Source: Duganella fentianensis (GTDB lineage Bacteria; Pseudomonadota; Gammaproteobacteria; Burkholderiales; Burkholderiaceae_D). From it: DNA of 64,000 nt. Positions 17,973 to 27,275 of the stretch are shown here, one piece after another (position 1 is the stretch's first letter; each line of letters starts with the position of its first letter). The notes beneath the pieces are model-generated. The model was not told the origin of the DNA and did no database searches. It worked only from the letters and a program-made list of their open reading frames with translations. The position numbers were made by a program, and so were the translations under genes. Location of the stretch: assembly GCF_009857835.1 (NCBI RefSeq), contig NZ_WWCL01000002.1, forward strand, positions 186,001 through 250,000. Direction: 5' to 3'.

Positions 17973-19409
17973 TTATTTACCGTCGTAGGTGACGCGGTAG
18001 ATGCGACCACCGTAGTCGTCGGAGATCAGCATGGAGCCATCGGCCAGCGTGACCAGATCGACAGGGCGGCCCACCACTTCCTCACCACGCAGGAAACCAT
18101 CGACAAAGGCCGTGTCGGTAACCACCTTGCTGTTGTAGAGCGTGATCAGGCGTACGCTGTAGCCGCTCTTCGTGCTGCGGTTCCACGAGCCGTGTTCGGC
18201 GATGTAAGCCTGATTGCGGTAGGCGGCAGGGAACTGGCTACCCGTGTAGAAGGTCATGCCCAGCGGCGCAACGTGCGGCCCCAGTTTGGCGACGGGCGCT
18301 TCGAACTCTTCGCAGCTACGGCCATGGGCGAAGTCCGGGTCCGGCACTACACCGCCGTGGCAATAAGGGAAGCCGAAGTGCAGGCCGGGCTTGGGCGCGA
18401 TGTTCAGTTCGCACGACGGCGTGTTATCGCCCATTTCGTCGCGGCCGTTATCGGTGAACCACAGGGCTTTCGTGGTCGGGTGGAAGTCAAAACCCACAGT
18501 GTTGCGCACGCCGCGCGCATATTCTTCCAGACCGCTGCCGTCGGCATTCATGCGGTAGATCTTGGCGTGCATGCTGTCTTCCGTTTCGCATACATTGCAC
18601 GGTGCGCCCACAGGGATATACAGCTTGCCGTCCGGCCCCGCCTTGAGAACCTTCTCGCCATGCCATTTATCGTTCGGCAGTTTCACTTTGAGGACGGTGT
18701 AGGCAGGTTTGTTGGCGTAGTGCTTATCGATCTGGTCGAAACGGATCACGCGGCTGATTTCGCCCACGTACAGAGCGCCGTTGAGCAGGGTCACGCCGAT
18801 AGGGTGCTCGAGTCCTTCCGCTACCGTGATGACGTCAGCCTGCTGCTTATCGGCGCGCGGCACCAGTGCATAGACTTTACCAGCCTTGCGCGAACCGACG
18901 TAGACGATGCCGCTGTCCGACACCACCATGCTGCGCGCTGCTGCTACCTGATCGGCATAGACGCTGATATGGAAGCCTTTCGGCAGCTTGAAGCCGTTCA
19001 GGTCCGGGATGTTCTGCTGGGCCTTGGCAGCCGCAATGGCGGCGGCCGTTGGCGGAGCTACGGCAGGCTTATTCGCATTGGCCGCGATGTAGCCGGCAAG
19101 TTGCCCGATCTGCGCTGCGCTCAGCGTTTTGCCCCACGATGGCATATCCTTTTCCGGCACGCCGCGCGTAATCACCTTGACCAGATTGGCCTTGGTCGGT
19201 GCACCGTGCAACCATTTGTGCGCACCCAGCGTCGGGCCGATGGCGCCCTGCATGGCGCTGCCGTGGCAGGCCGCACAATGGGTCTGGTACAGCTGCTCGG
19301 CACTGCTGACGGTTCCGGCGGCGTGGGCTGGTGCGAGGGCGGCAAACAGGGCGGGCAGCAGGGTGCTCAGGCCGACCCATGTAGCGCTACGCAGTGCGGG
19401 TGATTTCAT
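17973..19409 (-). CDS. Cytochrome c-PQQ-dependent sugar dehydrogenase fusion
   Basis: A 478-residue exported protein. A signal peptide (to about residue 30, ending APAHA) is followed by a cytochrome c domain with the haem motif CAACH and a downstream Met ligand candidate in PEKDMPSWG. A six-bladed beta-propeller of the aldose sugar dehydrogenase/YliI type (about 150-478) follows, with GLEHPIGVTLLNGALYVGEI, RGVRNTVGFDFHP and YIAEHGSWNRS. Such enzymes oxidise aldoses in the periplasm with PQQ; the attached haem would pass electrons to the respiratory chain. It is divergent from the beta-lactamase gene. Confidence 0.85.
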   Translation of the reverse strand: MKSPALRSATWVGLSTLLPALFAALAPAHAAGTVSSAEQLYQTHCAACHGSAMQGAIGPTLGAHKWLHGAPTKANLVKVITRGVPEKDMPSWGKTLSAAQIGQLAGYIAANANKPAVAPPTAAAIAAAKAQQNIPDLNGFKLPKGFHISVYADQVAAARSMVVSDSGIVYVGSRKAGKVYALVPRADKQQADVITVAEGLEHPIGVTLLNGALYVGEISRVIRFDQIDKHYANKPAYTVLKVKLPNDKWHGEKVLKAGPDGKLYIPVGAPCNVCETEDSMHAKIYRMNADGSGLEEYARGVRNTVGFDFHPTTKALWFTDNGRDEMGDNTPSCELNIAPKPGLHFGFPYCHGGVVPDPDFAHGRSCEEFEAPVAKLGPHVAPLGMTFYTGSQFPAAYRNQAYIAEHGSWNRSTKSGYSVRLITLYNSKVVTDTAFVDGFLRGEEVVGRPVDLVTLADGSMLISDDYGGRIYRVTYDGK

Positions 19410-19522
19410 GGCAGGGTTCCTTCATAGTGAAGGCGGTATTGTGCCATGTGCGCTGAATTTCTACCTGTGCGTTGTGGAACGCTGGCATTACAATGTTGAA
19501 AATTCCTTAACCCGACTGCACT

Positions 19523-20368
19523 ATGAAAAAAATCCTGATTGCTGCTTTGCTTGCCTTTGCTTCCCACACCGCCCACGCAGCCGATGACTGGAACCAGCCG
19601 CGTGACCCGTTCCGCATCTACGGCAATACCTATTACGTCGGTGTGGCCGGTCTGAGTTCGGTGCTGGTGACTTCGCCGCAAGGCCATATTCTGCTCGATG
19701 GCGCCTTGCCGGATTCGCCCAAGCTGATTGCAGCCAGTATCCGCAAGCTGGGATTCAAGCTGCGCGATGTGAAGCTGATTCTGAGCTCGCACGATCACGT
19801 CGACCACGCTGGCGGTATCGCCGAACTGCAGCGCATGACGGGGGCGACGGTGGTGGCCAGCGCCTCCGCTGCAGCATCGCTCAAGCGCGGCCGCATGGAC
19901 AAGGACGATCCCCAGTTCATCGGCAATACGCCATATGCCCCCGTCAAGCGCGTGCGCACGGTGGCGGATGGCGAAGTGGTGCGCCTTGGTCCACTGGTGC
20001 TGACGGCCATGGCGACGCCCGGCCATACGGCGGGCGGTACCAGCTGGCGCTGGCAGGCATGCGAGAAGGAGAGCTGCCGCAATCTGGTGTACGCCGACAG
20101 CATCTATCCGGTGCGGGGCGAGGGCTACCGATTTACTGATCATCCTGAAGTGGTAGCGCAGTTCGAGCGCAGCTATGCGGCGTTGAATGCGGCGCCATGC
20201 GACATACTGGTGACGGCGCATCCTTCGTTCTCGGAGCAGTGGCCGCAACTGTCGTCCGGCCAGCCCGTTGCCATGGTCGCGGCAGGCCAGCCTACCGCCT
20301 GCCAGCAGCTGGTAGCGACCATGCAGCCCGAGTTGAAGCAGCGGCTGGCCGAGGAAGCCGCCAAATGA
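19523..20368 (+). CDS. Subclass B3 metallo-beta-lactamase
   Basis: A 281-residue exported hydrolase with a signal peptide (residues 1-20, ending AHAA). The mature start DDWNQPRDPFRIYGNTYYVG is typical of subclass B3 enzymes, such as THIN-B of Janthinobacterium. All zinc ligands are in place: His90, His92, Asp94 and His95 in SSHDHVDHAGG, His168 in TPGHTAGG and His233 in VTAHPSF. It should hydrolyse beta-lactams, probably including carbapenems, in the periplasm. No adjacent LysR-type regulator is present. The stop overlaps the next gene's ATG. Confidence 0.9.
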   Translation: MKKILIAALLAFASHTAHAADDWNQPRDPFRIYGNTYYVGVAGLSSVLVTSPQGHILLDGALPDSPKLIAASIRKLGFKLRDVKLILSSHDHVDHAGGIAELQRMTGATVVASASAAASLKRGRMDKDDPQFIGNTPYAPVKRVRTVADGEVVRLGPLVLTAMATPGHTAGGTSWRWQACEKESCRNLVYADSIYPVRGEGYRFTDHPEVVAQFERSYAALNAAPCDILVTAHPSFSEQWPQLSSGQPVAMVAAGQPTACQQLVATMQPELKQRLAEEAAK

Positions 20369-21060
20369 TCGTCGACTTCGCGGTGCCGTTCGGCGATGCG
20401 CTGCTGCAGGGTGACCAGTATGTGGGCGCTGATAGCAACCGCGTGCTGTACCTGCATGGCGCCGGCAATAGTAGCCGCCATGGCCACCGTCTGCTGCGCG
20501 GGGCTTTGCAGCAGCGCGGCATTGGCAGTACCTGCTTTGATTGCATAGGCCACGGAGACACGGGCGGCGCGCTGGCGCAGTCCTCGGTGGCGAGCCGCAC
20601 GCGGCAGGCACAGGCTGTGGCCGAAGCGCGCGCTTTGCCGCAGCCGCTGGCCGTAGTTGGGGCCAGCATGGGTGCCTACAACGCTATCCGCATGACGCAA
20701 AGCCACGCGGTCGATGCGCTGGTGCTGATCGTGCCCGGGGTGTACACGCCCAGCGCCTACGAAGTGCCGTTCGGTCCTGATTTTTCTGCCGTGATACGCC
20801 AGCCGCGTAGCTGGGCCGACAGCGACGCGTGGGACATACTGGGGCAGTTTGAAGGGCGCTTGCTGGTAATCGCCGCCGAGCACGATGCCACCATTCCGCT
20901 GGAGATACCGGAACGGCTGGTGGCAGCCGCAACACGGGCACAGTCAGCGCAGCTGCATGTGGTCGAAGGCGCGCAGCATAACTATCTGTGGGCCTTGCTG
21001 GCCGAGCAGCCTGCGAAGCTGGATGCGGCCATCGACATGGTGTGCGCAGCGCTGAAGTAA
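20365..21060 (+). CDS. Alpha/beta hydrolase
   Basis: A 231-residue cytoplasmic alpha/beta-hydrolase. The oxyanion region is LYLHGAGNSS, the nucleophile elbow is VGASMGAYN (Ser), the acid is likely the Asp of AAEHDATIP, and the catalytic His is in EGAQHNYLW. No signal peptide is seen. The start codon overlaps the beta-lactamase stop (ATGA), so translation is coupled. The substrate is unknown. It converges on the selenocysteine tRNA gene with only six bases between them. Confidence 0.8.
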   Translation: MIVDFAVPFGDALLQGDQYVGADSNRVLYLHGAGNSSRHGHRLLRGALQQRGIGSTCFDCIGHGDTGGALAQSSVASRTRQAQAVAEARALPQPLAVVGASMGAYNAIRMTQSHAVDALVLIVPGVYTPSAYEVPFGPDFSAVIRQPRSWADSDAWDILGQFEGRLLVIAAEHDATIPLEIPERLVAAATRAQSAQLHVVEGAQHNYLWALLAEQPAKLDAAIDMVCAALK

Positions 21061-21066
21061 AGGGAA

Positions 21067-21162
21067 TGGCGGAAGGCAGTAAGAGTCGAACTTACAGGAG
21101 AGCGGCTGACGCCCCCCACCGGGTTTGAAGCCCGGCCCCATCACCGGATAAGTATGCCTTCC
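21067..21162 (-). tRNA. selC: tRNA-Sec (anticodon TCA), selC
   Basis: The 96-base gene includes an encoded CCA. The acceptor stem has eight pairs (GGAAGGCA with TGCCTTCC), the diagnostic long acceptor of selenocysteine tRNA. The T arm is GTAAG-TTCGACT-CTTAC. The anticodon loop CTTCAAA gives the UGA-reading anticodon TCA at 21126-21128, closed by a CCGGG/CCCGG stem. A long, GC-rich variable arm is present. It lies 62 bases downstream of selB on the same strand, so it may be processed from the selAB transcript. Confidence 0.96.
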
Positions 21163-21224
21163 GTGCTGGTGTGATTGCTGCTACGACTAGTGCGATGCTG
21201 ATGCGCTGTGTTTGAGTGCGGTCC

Positions 21225-23123
21225 TTAAGCGCGGTAGACCCAGACTGCGTTCGGACGCACCATGTGCACATTGCCTACGCGTCGAGTATAGCCGACCCTA
21301 TCGAAGAATTCCAAGATCTGGATGGCGCGCTTGCGCCCTAGTCCTGTGGCGTCGCGGAACGAGGCTGCCTGTACTTCCGGCAGCGTGGTCACCAGTTCTG
21401 CCAGTTCGGCCAGCGGCTGCGGGTGATAGAACAGGTCCGGCACCAGCTGGCTGATATCCCCGCTCTTGGCCAGTTTGCGCAGCAAACGCCGTACTTCTGC
21501 TTCGGCGATGGCGTGATCGCGTGCCAGATCACGCACCCATGGCGGATCGTAGCGGCCTGCCTGCAGCGCCGCCAGCAGGGGCGCCGCAATGGCCTGTTCT
21601 TCCGCACTCAGTTCCACACTATGATCGGGCAGGTGCAGGCTGCGGCCGCGCTGGCAGATTTGACCTGACGCCAGCAGATTGTCGATCAGGCGGCTCCACA
21701 GGCGTTCTTCCATCTCCGGCGAGACGATGCGTTTCAGACGCCACAGTTCGGGGCCGGCATCGTCCGGTGCCTTTTCGTGGAAGGCTGCCAGCGCAGCGAG
21801 TATCTGCTGTTGCAGACGGTCGGATTCGGCCGCGGCCAGCAGCAGTTCGTCGCCGCCCTGCAAAGACAGGCGCAGCGTGTCGGCGGGGATGTCCAGTTGC
21901 GCTGCGGGTAGTTGCGACAAGCGCACCAGCGCCGATGCGCGCAGACCGAGCGGCGAGCGCGCCAGCAGAGCGCTGGTGTCGCCGCTGTCGATGAATTCCG
22001 CCATGGCCTGCAACCATGCCAGCCGCGCGCTGTTGCGCCGTTTGCGCGCAGGGCCGAAAGGATCGAGCACCATGCCGCCGCCTATGGTGGCCGTGGCTTG
22101 TGCATTGCGGATCACGAAGCGATCGCCGGCGACGGCATGGACGGGAGCGTCGAGCACCAGTTGCACGCGTGCCGTCTGGCCCGGCGCCAGATATTCGCCT
22201 TCCAGCAGCACTACGTTGGCGGTGTGGTGGGCGGCACCCAGATGCACGTGTACGGGCGACCAGGGCTTGAGTGGCTGGGCGCAATCGGGTGTCAGCGTCA
22301 GGGTGGCATCGAAGCGCTCGGAACACTCGGCCAGTGCCGGTGCCACCACCCAGCTACCACGGGCGATATCGTCCTTGCTCACACCACTCAGGCACAACGC
22401 GAGCCGCTGGCCGCTATGGCCAGCTTCGGCACTGCGGTTCTGAGCGTGAATACTGCGCACGCGTGCCTGCAAGCCGCTAGGTGCCAGCTGCAGCACATCA
22501 CCTATCTGCACACGGCCCGCCAGTGCAGTACCGGTGATGACGGTGCCTTGTCCCTGCAGGGTGAATACGCGGTCTACGCCGAGACGGAACAATCGGCGTT
22601 CATCGCTGGCTGGCAAAGTCCTGGCCATCTGCGCCAGATGCTGGCGTAGCGCCTGCACGCCAGCGTCACCGGCAGCGCTGGCGTTGGTGCGGAAGATGGC
22701 GGCATCGGCAAAATCGGTGGGAGCGAGCAGATTGCGGATTTCCTGCTCAACCTGTTCCAGTCGCGCTGCGTCGACGCGGTCGGCTTTGGCGAGGGCTACA
22801 GCGCCGCGCCGCACGCCCAGCATGCGCAGGATGGACAGGTGTTCCAGCGTCTGCGGCATGATGCCATCATCGGCAGCAATTACCAGCAGTGCGGCATCGA
22901 TGCCCGTGACGCCGGCGGCCATGGTGCGAATGAATTTTTCGTGGCCGGGTACATCGATTACGCCGAGGATGTCGCCATCATCGAGCGGCGTGTAGGCATA
23001 ACCGAGTTCGATGGAGATGCCGCGCGCCTTTTCTTCCTTGAGACGGTCGGTGTCCACGCCCGTGAGGGCGCGGGTGAGCGTGGTCTTGCCGTGGTCGATG
23101 TGACCTGCCGTGCCTATGATCAT
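21225..23123 (-). CDS. selB: Selenocysteine-specific translation elongation factor SelB
   Basis: A 632-residue GTPase that delivers Sec-tRNA to UGA codons marked by a SECIS hairpin. The N-terminal G domain has the P-loop [10 protein letters not shown] and the G3 motif [10 protein letters not shown]-Tu-like domains 2 and 3 follow ([15 protein letters not shown] and later). The C-terminal winged-helix repeats (about 400-632, ending [17 protein letters not shown]) bind the SECIS RNA. The start at 23123 gives the standard N-terminus [13 protein letters not shown] and overlaps the selA stop by four bases, so selA and selB are coupled. Confidence 0.97.
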   Translation of the reverse strand: MIIGTAGHIDHGKTTLTRALTGVDTDRLKEEKARGISIELGYAYTPLDDGDILGVIDVPGHEKFIRTMAAGVTGIDAALLVIAADDGIMPQTLEHLSILRMLGVRRGAVALAKADRVDAARLEQVEQEIRNLLAPTDFADAAIFRTNASAAGDAGVQALRQHLAQMARTLPASDERRLFRLGVDRVFTLQGQGTVITGTALAGRVQIGDVLQLAPSGLQARVRSIHAQNRSAEAGHSGQRLALCLSGVSKDDIARGSWVVAPALAECSERFDATLTLTPDCAQPLKPWSPVHVHLGAAHHTANVVLLEGEYLAPGQTARVQLVLDAPVHAVAGDRFVIRNAQATATIGGGMVLDPFGPARKRRNSARLAWLQAMAEFIDSGDTSALLARSPLGLRASALVRLSQLPAAQLDIPADTLRLSLQGGDELLLAAAESDRLQQQILAALAAFHEKAPDDAGPELWRLKRIVSPEMEERLWSRLIDNLLASGQICQRGRSLHLPDHSVELSAEEQAIAAPLLAALQAGRYDPPWVRDLARDHAIAEAEVRRLLRKLAKSGDISQLVPDLFYHPQPLAELAELVTTLPEVQAASFRDATGLGRKRAIQILEFFDRVGYTRRVGNVHMVRPNAVWVYRA

Positions 23124-24604
23124 GCGCGCAGCAGTGCCAGTTGATCGATGAAGCGCTGGCGCTGGTGCTCGTCGAGGCAGCGCAGATCCAGCCACAGCGC
23201 ATCCTGTGCCACGCGGCCGATGACAGGCACGGGCAGGGCGCGCAAACGCTGCTCCAGTGCGCCCAGCGGGTTGCTGGTGCGCTGGCCGGCATTTTTACCG
23301 GCTGCCTTGTCTACGTTGGCGCGGATTACCAGACCATAGCTAGGCAATTGATCCACCGGCAGTGCGCCGCTGCCGATCTGGCTCATCATCGCTTCGCTCT
23401 GCACCTGATACTGTGCCCCAAGTGCGGCCTGCATCAGCGGTGCAATCTCCTGTGCCAGCGCATGCATGGCACTGGCAGGGCGGGTCAGCAGGCGCAGCGT
23501 GGTCAGACGTTCCGGCAGCAGATCCGGTGCGCGGTACAAAGCCAGCACAGGCTCCAATGCCGCCAGCGTCAGTTTGCCCACGCGCAGGGCGCGTTTGAGG
23601 GGATTCTTTTTGATCTGCGCAATCAGATCGGCACGGCCAACGATGATGCCGCACTGCGGGCCGCCGAGCAGCTTGTCGCCGCTGAAAGTGACCAGATCGG
23701 CGCCACCGGCGATAGTCTCGCGTACCGTGGTTTCGTGCGGCAGGCCATACTGTTCCAGATCGACCAGCGTGCCGCTGCCCAGATCGACGGCCAGTGGCAC
23801 ACCGGCCTTCTTCGCCAGCGGTGCCAGTTCCGGCAGTTCTACGCTTTTGGTGAAGCCCGTGATCGCGTAATTGCTGCAATGGACTTTCATCATCAGCGCT
23901 GTCTGCGGGCCGGCGGCTTCGGCGTAATCCTTGAGGTGGGTGCGGTTGGTGCTGCCCACTTCGCGCAGCACGGCACCGGCGCGCGTCATGATGTCGGGGA
24001 TGCGGAAAGCACCGCCGATCTCCACCAGTTCACCGCGCGAGACAATGACTTCCTTGCCCTGTGCGATGGTGTTCAGCATCAGCAGCACGGCAGCGGCATT
24101 GTTGTTGACGATGGTGGCCGCTTCGGCGCCCGTCAGTTCCAGCAGCAGTTCTTCGATCAGGTTATCGCGGTCGCCCCGTTTGCCTGTCTCGATATCCCAT
24201 TCCAGATTCATGGGCCAGCGTAGCGCTTCCGTCACTGCCTGCACGGCGGCATCGGGCAGCAGGGCGCGGCCCAGATTGGTGTGCAGCACGGTGCCCGTCA
24301 GATTGAACACAGGGCGTAGCGGCGAACGGTTGTTGGCACGCAGGCGTTCGCGGAGTTGTGTCAGCACGGCGGGAATATCGGGTGCGGCCTGCATGGCAGC
24401 GCCATCGCGACGGCTGGCCAGCATCAGGCTGCGCAGCTCGGCCAGCAGCAGGCGCGCCGTTTCCAGCGTCTGCACCCGGCCATATTCGGCTATCAGTTCG
24501 GCACAGGCCGGATCGGACAGCAGCAGGTGGACGGCAGGCAGGCGGATAGCGCCTGCCTCTACGTTGCCGGCTTCGGCGCCGGTATTTTCAGTGCCGTTAC
24601 TCAT
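23120..24604 (-). CDS. selA: L-seryl-tRNA(Sec) selenium transferase SelA
   Basis: This PLP enzyme converts seryl-tRNA(Sec) to selenocysteinyl-tRNA(Sec) using selenophosphate. The 494 residues show the SelA N-terminal domain, then [18 protein letters not shown] and the PLP-lysine region [15 protein letters not shown] (Lys311). The start at 24604 was chosen because its ATG overlaps the fdhE stop by four bases. It lies between fdhE and selB in a continuous minus-strand run ending with selC. The selenophosphate synthetase gene selD is not in this window. Confidence 0.97.
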   Translation of the reverse strand: MSNGTENTGAEAGNVEAGAIRLPAVHLLLSDPACAELIAEYGRVQTLETARLLLAELRSLMLASRRDGAAMQAAPDIPAVLTQLRERLRANNRSPLRPVFNLTGTVLHTNLGRALLPDAAVQAVTEALRWPMNLEWDIETGKRGDRDNLIEELLLELTGAEAATIVNNNAAAVLLMLNTIAQGKEVIVSRGELVEIGGAFRIPDIMTRAGAVLREVGSTNRTHLKDYAEAAGPQTALMMKVHCSNYAITGFTKSVELPELAPLAKKAGVPLAVDLGSGTLVDLEQYGLPHETTVRETIAGGADLVTFSGDKLLGGPQCGIIVGRADLIAQIKKNPLKRALRVGKLTLAALEPVLALYRAPDLLPERLTTLRLLTRPASAMHALAQEIAPLMQAALGAQYQVQSEAMMSQIGSGALPVDQLPSYGLVIRANVDKAAGKNAGQRTSNPLGALEQRLRALPVPVIGRVAQDALWLDLRCLDEHQRQRFIDQLALLRA

Positions 24605-25608
24605 TCGGCACTGAACCATAACAGCGGGTTACCGCTGGCGCGCGCATAGCCCGCTTCGCCAACCAGCACATCGATGGCCAGACTGGCCAGATCGTCGGCC
24701 AGCGGATCGACGTTGTAATCGTGCTCCTGATTGAAGATCTTGCGGTAGGTATGGCACTCGTCGCAGGTTTCGGCGCGTGCCACTTTGCTAGGATCGTTGG
24801 CCTTGCCGGTGGCGACCGGCGCATCGTCCGGCGTGGGCGCATCGGCCGCTTCCAGACTCTGGTAGGCTACCTTGGCCGTTCCTTCGCAGCACGAGCATTT
24901 GACCCGTACCATATGCCACTCGCTCGAGCAGCAGCTGCAATGCAGGTAGCGGTAGCCTTGCGACTGGCCGCCGATGCGGATTACGCTGGCCACAGGATGG
25001 GCACCGCAGACGGGGCACAGGGTGTTGGTGATGAGCGGTTGTACGCGGCGTGAGTCCAGTTGCGCAGAGCGCATGGTCCACATCAGTTGCAGCGCAGCGG
25101 CGACAAACGGTGCATGCAGCGGGTGTACACCATCGGTCAGCTCTGCCAGCACGGCATCGGCGCAGCCTTCCAGCTGACCGTTATCGAGTGCGCGCAGCTC
25201 GCTAAGCACCGTCGCCATCTGCGGCTGACCGGCGGCCAGCGGTGCCAGATGGTCGAGCAGGGCGTCGAATACGAGGCGCCATGAAGCAGGGCGCTCACCG
25301 TTGACGGGCAGCGGCGGCATATGATGTTCGATAGCCAGGTCGATGGCGGCGGCCGGCGGCAAGGCAAACACCTCGGCCGGCAGCGAGTCCGCCACGGCGG
25401 CCTGCGCATCGACCAGTGCTGCCATCAGCAGTAGATAGCCGCGCAGCGTTTCGCCGACGGGGATTCCTTTGATTTCGTTATTGGCCAGCTGGCGCAGACG
25501 CGCAGCACGGGCAGTGAACAGGGCTTTCGGCTGCGGCAGCAGCAGACGTGGAATGGCGGTGTGATCGAGTGCCTCGATCTCGCCGGGGGCAAGCAGGCGT
25601 TGTACCAA
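24601..25608 (-). CDS. fdhE: Formate dehydrogenase accessory protein FdhE
   Basis: A 335-residue cytoplasmic maturation factor for membrane-bound formate dehydrogenase, a rubredoxin-like iron protein in characterised homologues. The C-terminal half has four Cys-x2-Cys motifs (CPVC, CSCC, CSCC, CDEC) in the expected order. The predicted start is a TTG at 25606-25608 with a good GGGAGAG site; the first residues [14 protein letters not shown] suit the family. It lies between the structural genes fdnGHI and selA, overlapping the latter. Confidence 0.93.
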   Translation of the reverse strand: MVQRLLAPGEIEALDHTAIPRLLLPQPKALFTARAARLRQLANNEIKGIPVGETLRGYLLLMAALVDAQAAVADSLPAEVFALPPAAAIDLAIEHHMPPLPVNGERPASWRLVFDALLDHLAPLAAGQPQMATVLSELRALDNGQLEGCADAVLAELTDGVHPLHAPFVAAALQLMWTMRSAQLDSRRVQPLITNTLCPVCGAHPVASVIRIGGQSQGYRYLHCSCCSSEWHMVRVKCSCCEGTAKVAYQSLEAADAPTPDDAPVATGKANDPSKVARAETCDECHTYRKIFNQEHDYNVDPLADDLASLAIDVLVGEAGYARASGNPLLWFSAE

Positions 25609-25691
25609 AAATCTCTCCCAGATTGCCGGCGGCGACTGCGCCGCCGACTCCGGACTATTCTAATCCCAAACTAGGGGATTAGACAGCCTGA

Positions 25692-26345
25692 CTATTTACG
25701 CGATTTACGCGCCTCTTCTTCAAACCAGCGCGGGTGGTGCTTGCGCGCCCACCCGTAGGTGACCGTGCCGCGCACCATGGCACGGATGGAACCCCGTACC
25801 CAGATACCCGCGTAGATGTGAACAATGATGGCGCAGATGATGATGAAGCCAAAGGTGGCGTGCAGCAGGGCGCCCAGCCGTACCAGATCGATAGGGAAGT
25901 AGGCCGAGAAGTAGGCGCGCCAGATCAGCAGACCCGAAATCAGCAGGCCTGTCATGCAGATGATCAGCACGAAGAACAGCATTTTCTGCCCGCCGTTGTA
26001 GCGGCCGGACTTGGGCAGTTTTTCTTCGTGGTTGTTGATCACGTCACCGATCTGGGCCAGCCACTCCTTATCACCCGGTTCGAACTGGTTGTGATGCCAG
26101 AAGCGCTTCACTAGCATGGCGAAGGAACCGAACATCACCAGCCCGATGAAGGGATGCAGGATACGCGTCCACTGGCCGCCACCGAACAGCATGGCCAGCC
26201 AGGCCGTGGCCGGGTGGAACATGGCCAGACCTGACAGTGCCAGCAGAATGAAGCAGCCAGCCGTGAGCCAGTGGTGATTGCGCTCATCCGGCGAATAACG
26301 GTCGATCAGCGGATTGCCGTCTTTATCGCGGTGCAGATTTTCCAT
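25692..26345 (-). CDS. fdnI: Formate dehydrogenase-N, cytochrome b556 gamma subunit
   Basis: A 217-residue integral membrane subunit with four helices that carries two haem b groups and reduces quinone. Histidines likely to bind haem lie in RNHHWLTAGCFILLALSGL, RILHPFIGLVMFG and LHATFGFIIICAIIVHIYAG. The N-terminus [19 protein letters not shown] is cytoplasmic. The start codon shares one base with the fdnH stop, indicating strict coupling. An 83-base gap separates it from fdhE. Confidence 0.95.
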   Translation of the reverse strand: MENLHRDKDGNPLIDRYSPDERNHHWLTAGCFILLALSGLAMFHPATAWLAMLFGGGQWTRILHPFIGLVMFGSFAMLVKRFWHHNQFEPGDKEWLAQIGDVINNHEEKLPKSGRYNGGQKMLFFVLIICMTGLLISGLLIWRAYFSAYFPIDLVRLGALLHATFGFIIICAIIVHIYAGIWVRGSIRAMVRGTVTYGWARKHHPRWFEEEARKSRK

Positions 26346-27256
26346 TATTCGCCCTCCCGGATGCGGTTGGCTTCATTGAGTGCTGCGGCTTCTTCGTCCT
26401 TGCTGATTTCGTTAGGACCGACGCGCGTGAAGTGGAACCAGCCCGCCAGCGCCGTCGCAGCAATACCGGCCAGTGCCAGCGGCTTGGTCAGACCCTTCCA
26501 CATACCCACCATCGGGCTGATGGACGGATTGGCTTTCAGACCGTGGTACAGGCCAGGCTGGTCCGCATGGTGCAGCACATACATCACGTGCGTGCCGCCC
26601 ACACCGGCCGGATCATACAGACCGGCATTGGCGTAGCCGCGCGACTTCAGATCTTCGATGCGCTCTGCTGCATGGTCTTTCATGTCCTCCTTGGAGCCGA
26701 ATACGATGGCGCCGGTAGGGCAGGTCTTGACGCAGGCAGGCTCCTGTCCTACCGCCACGCGGTCCGAGCACAGGGTGCATTTGTAAGCGCGGTCGTCCTT
26801 CTTCGAAATGCGCGGAACGTCGAACGGGCAGCCCGCCACGCAGTAGCCGCAGCCTATGCAGTTCTCCTGATGGAAATCCACAATGCCGTTGGTGTACTGC
26901 ACGATGGCGCCCGGTGCCGGGCAGGCTTTCAGACAGCCCGGGTCCTCGCAGTGCATACAGCCGTCCTTGCGGATCAGCCATTCGAGGTTGCCGTCGTTTT
27001 TCTCGTGTTCGGTGAAACGCATCACCGTCCACGATTGTGGTGACAGGTCGGTCGGGTTGTCGTACACGCCGGTGGTCTCACCGACTTCGTCACGCAGATC
27101 GTTCCACTCCATGCAGGCGGTCTGGCAGGCCTTGCAGCCTATGCACTTGCTCACATCGATCAGTTTAGCTACCTGACCGATGACGGGCGTGCGAGCCATC
27201 GGCTCCTGCACGGTGGTAGCGGATTTGCGCTTGATATCAAGGGATTGTAAAGGCAT
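26345..27256 (-). CDS. fdnH: Formate dehydrogenase-N, iron-sulfur beta subunit
   Basis: A 303-residue electron-transfer subunit with four [4Fe-4S] clusters that link the FdnG active site to the haems of FdnI. Cysteine motifs include [44 protein letters not shown] and CTLCSDR with [12 protein letters not shown]-terminal membrane helix (about residues 255-275, [19 protein letters not shown]) anchors it on the periplasmic face. It follows fdnG by 19 bases and overlaps fdnI by one base. Confidence 0.96.
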   Translation of the reverse strand: MPLQSLDIKRKSATTVQEPMARTPVIGQVAKLIDVSKCIGCKACQTACMEWNDLRDEVGETTGVYDNPTDLSPQSWTVMRFTEHEKNDGNLEWLIRKDGCMHCEDPGCLKACPAPGAIVQYTNGIVDFHQENCIGCGYCVAGCPFDVPRISKKDDRAYKCTLCSDRVAVGQEPACVKTCPTGAIVFGSKEDMKDHAAERIEDLKSRGYANAGLYDPAGVGGTHVMYVLHHADQPGLYHGLKANPSISPMVGMWKGLTKPLALAGIAATALAGWFHFTRVGPNEISKDEEAAALNEANRIREGE

Positions 27257-27275
27257 GGTTATTCTCCTTGGGTCA

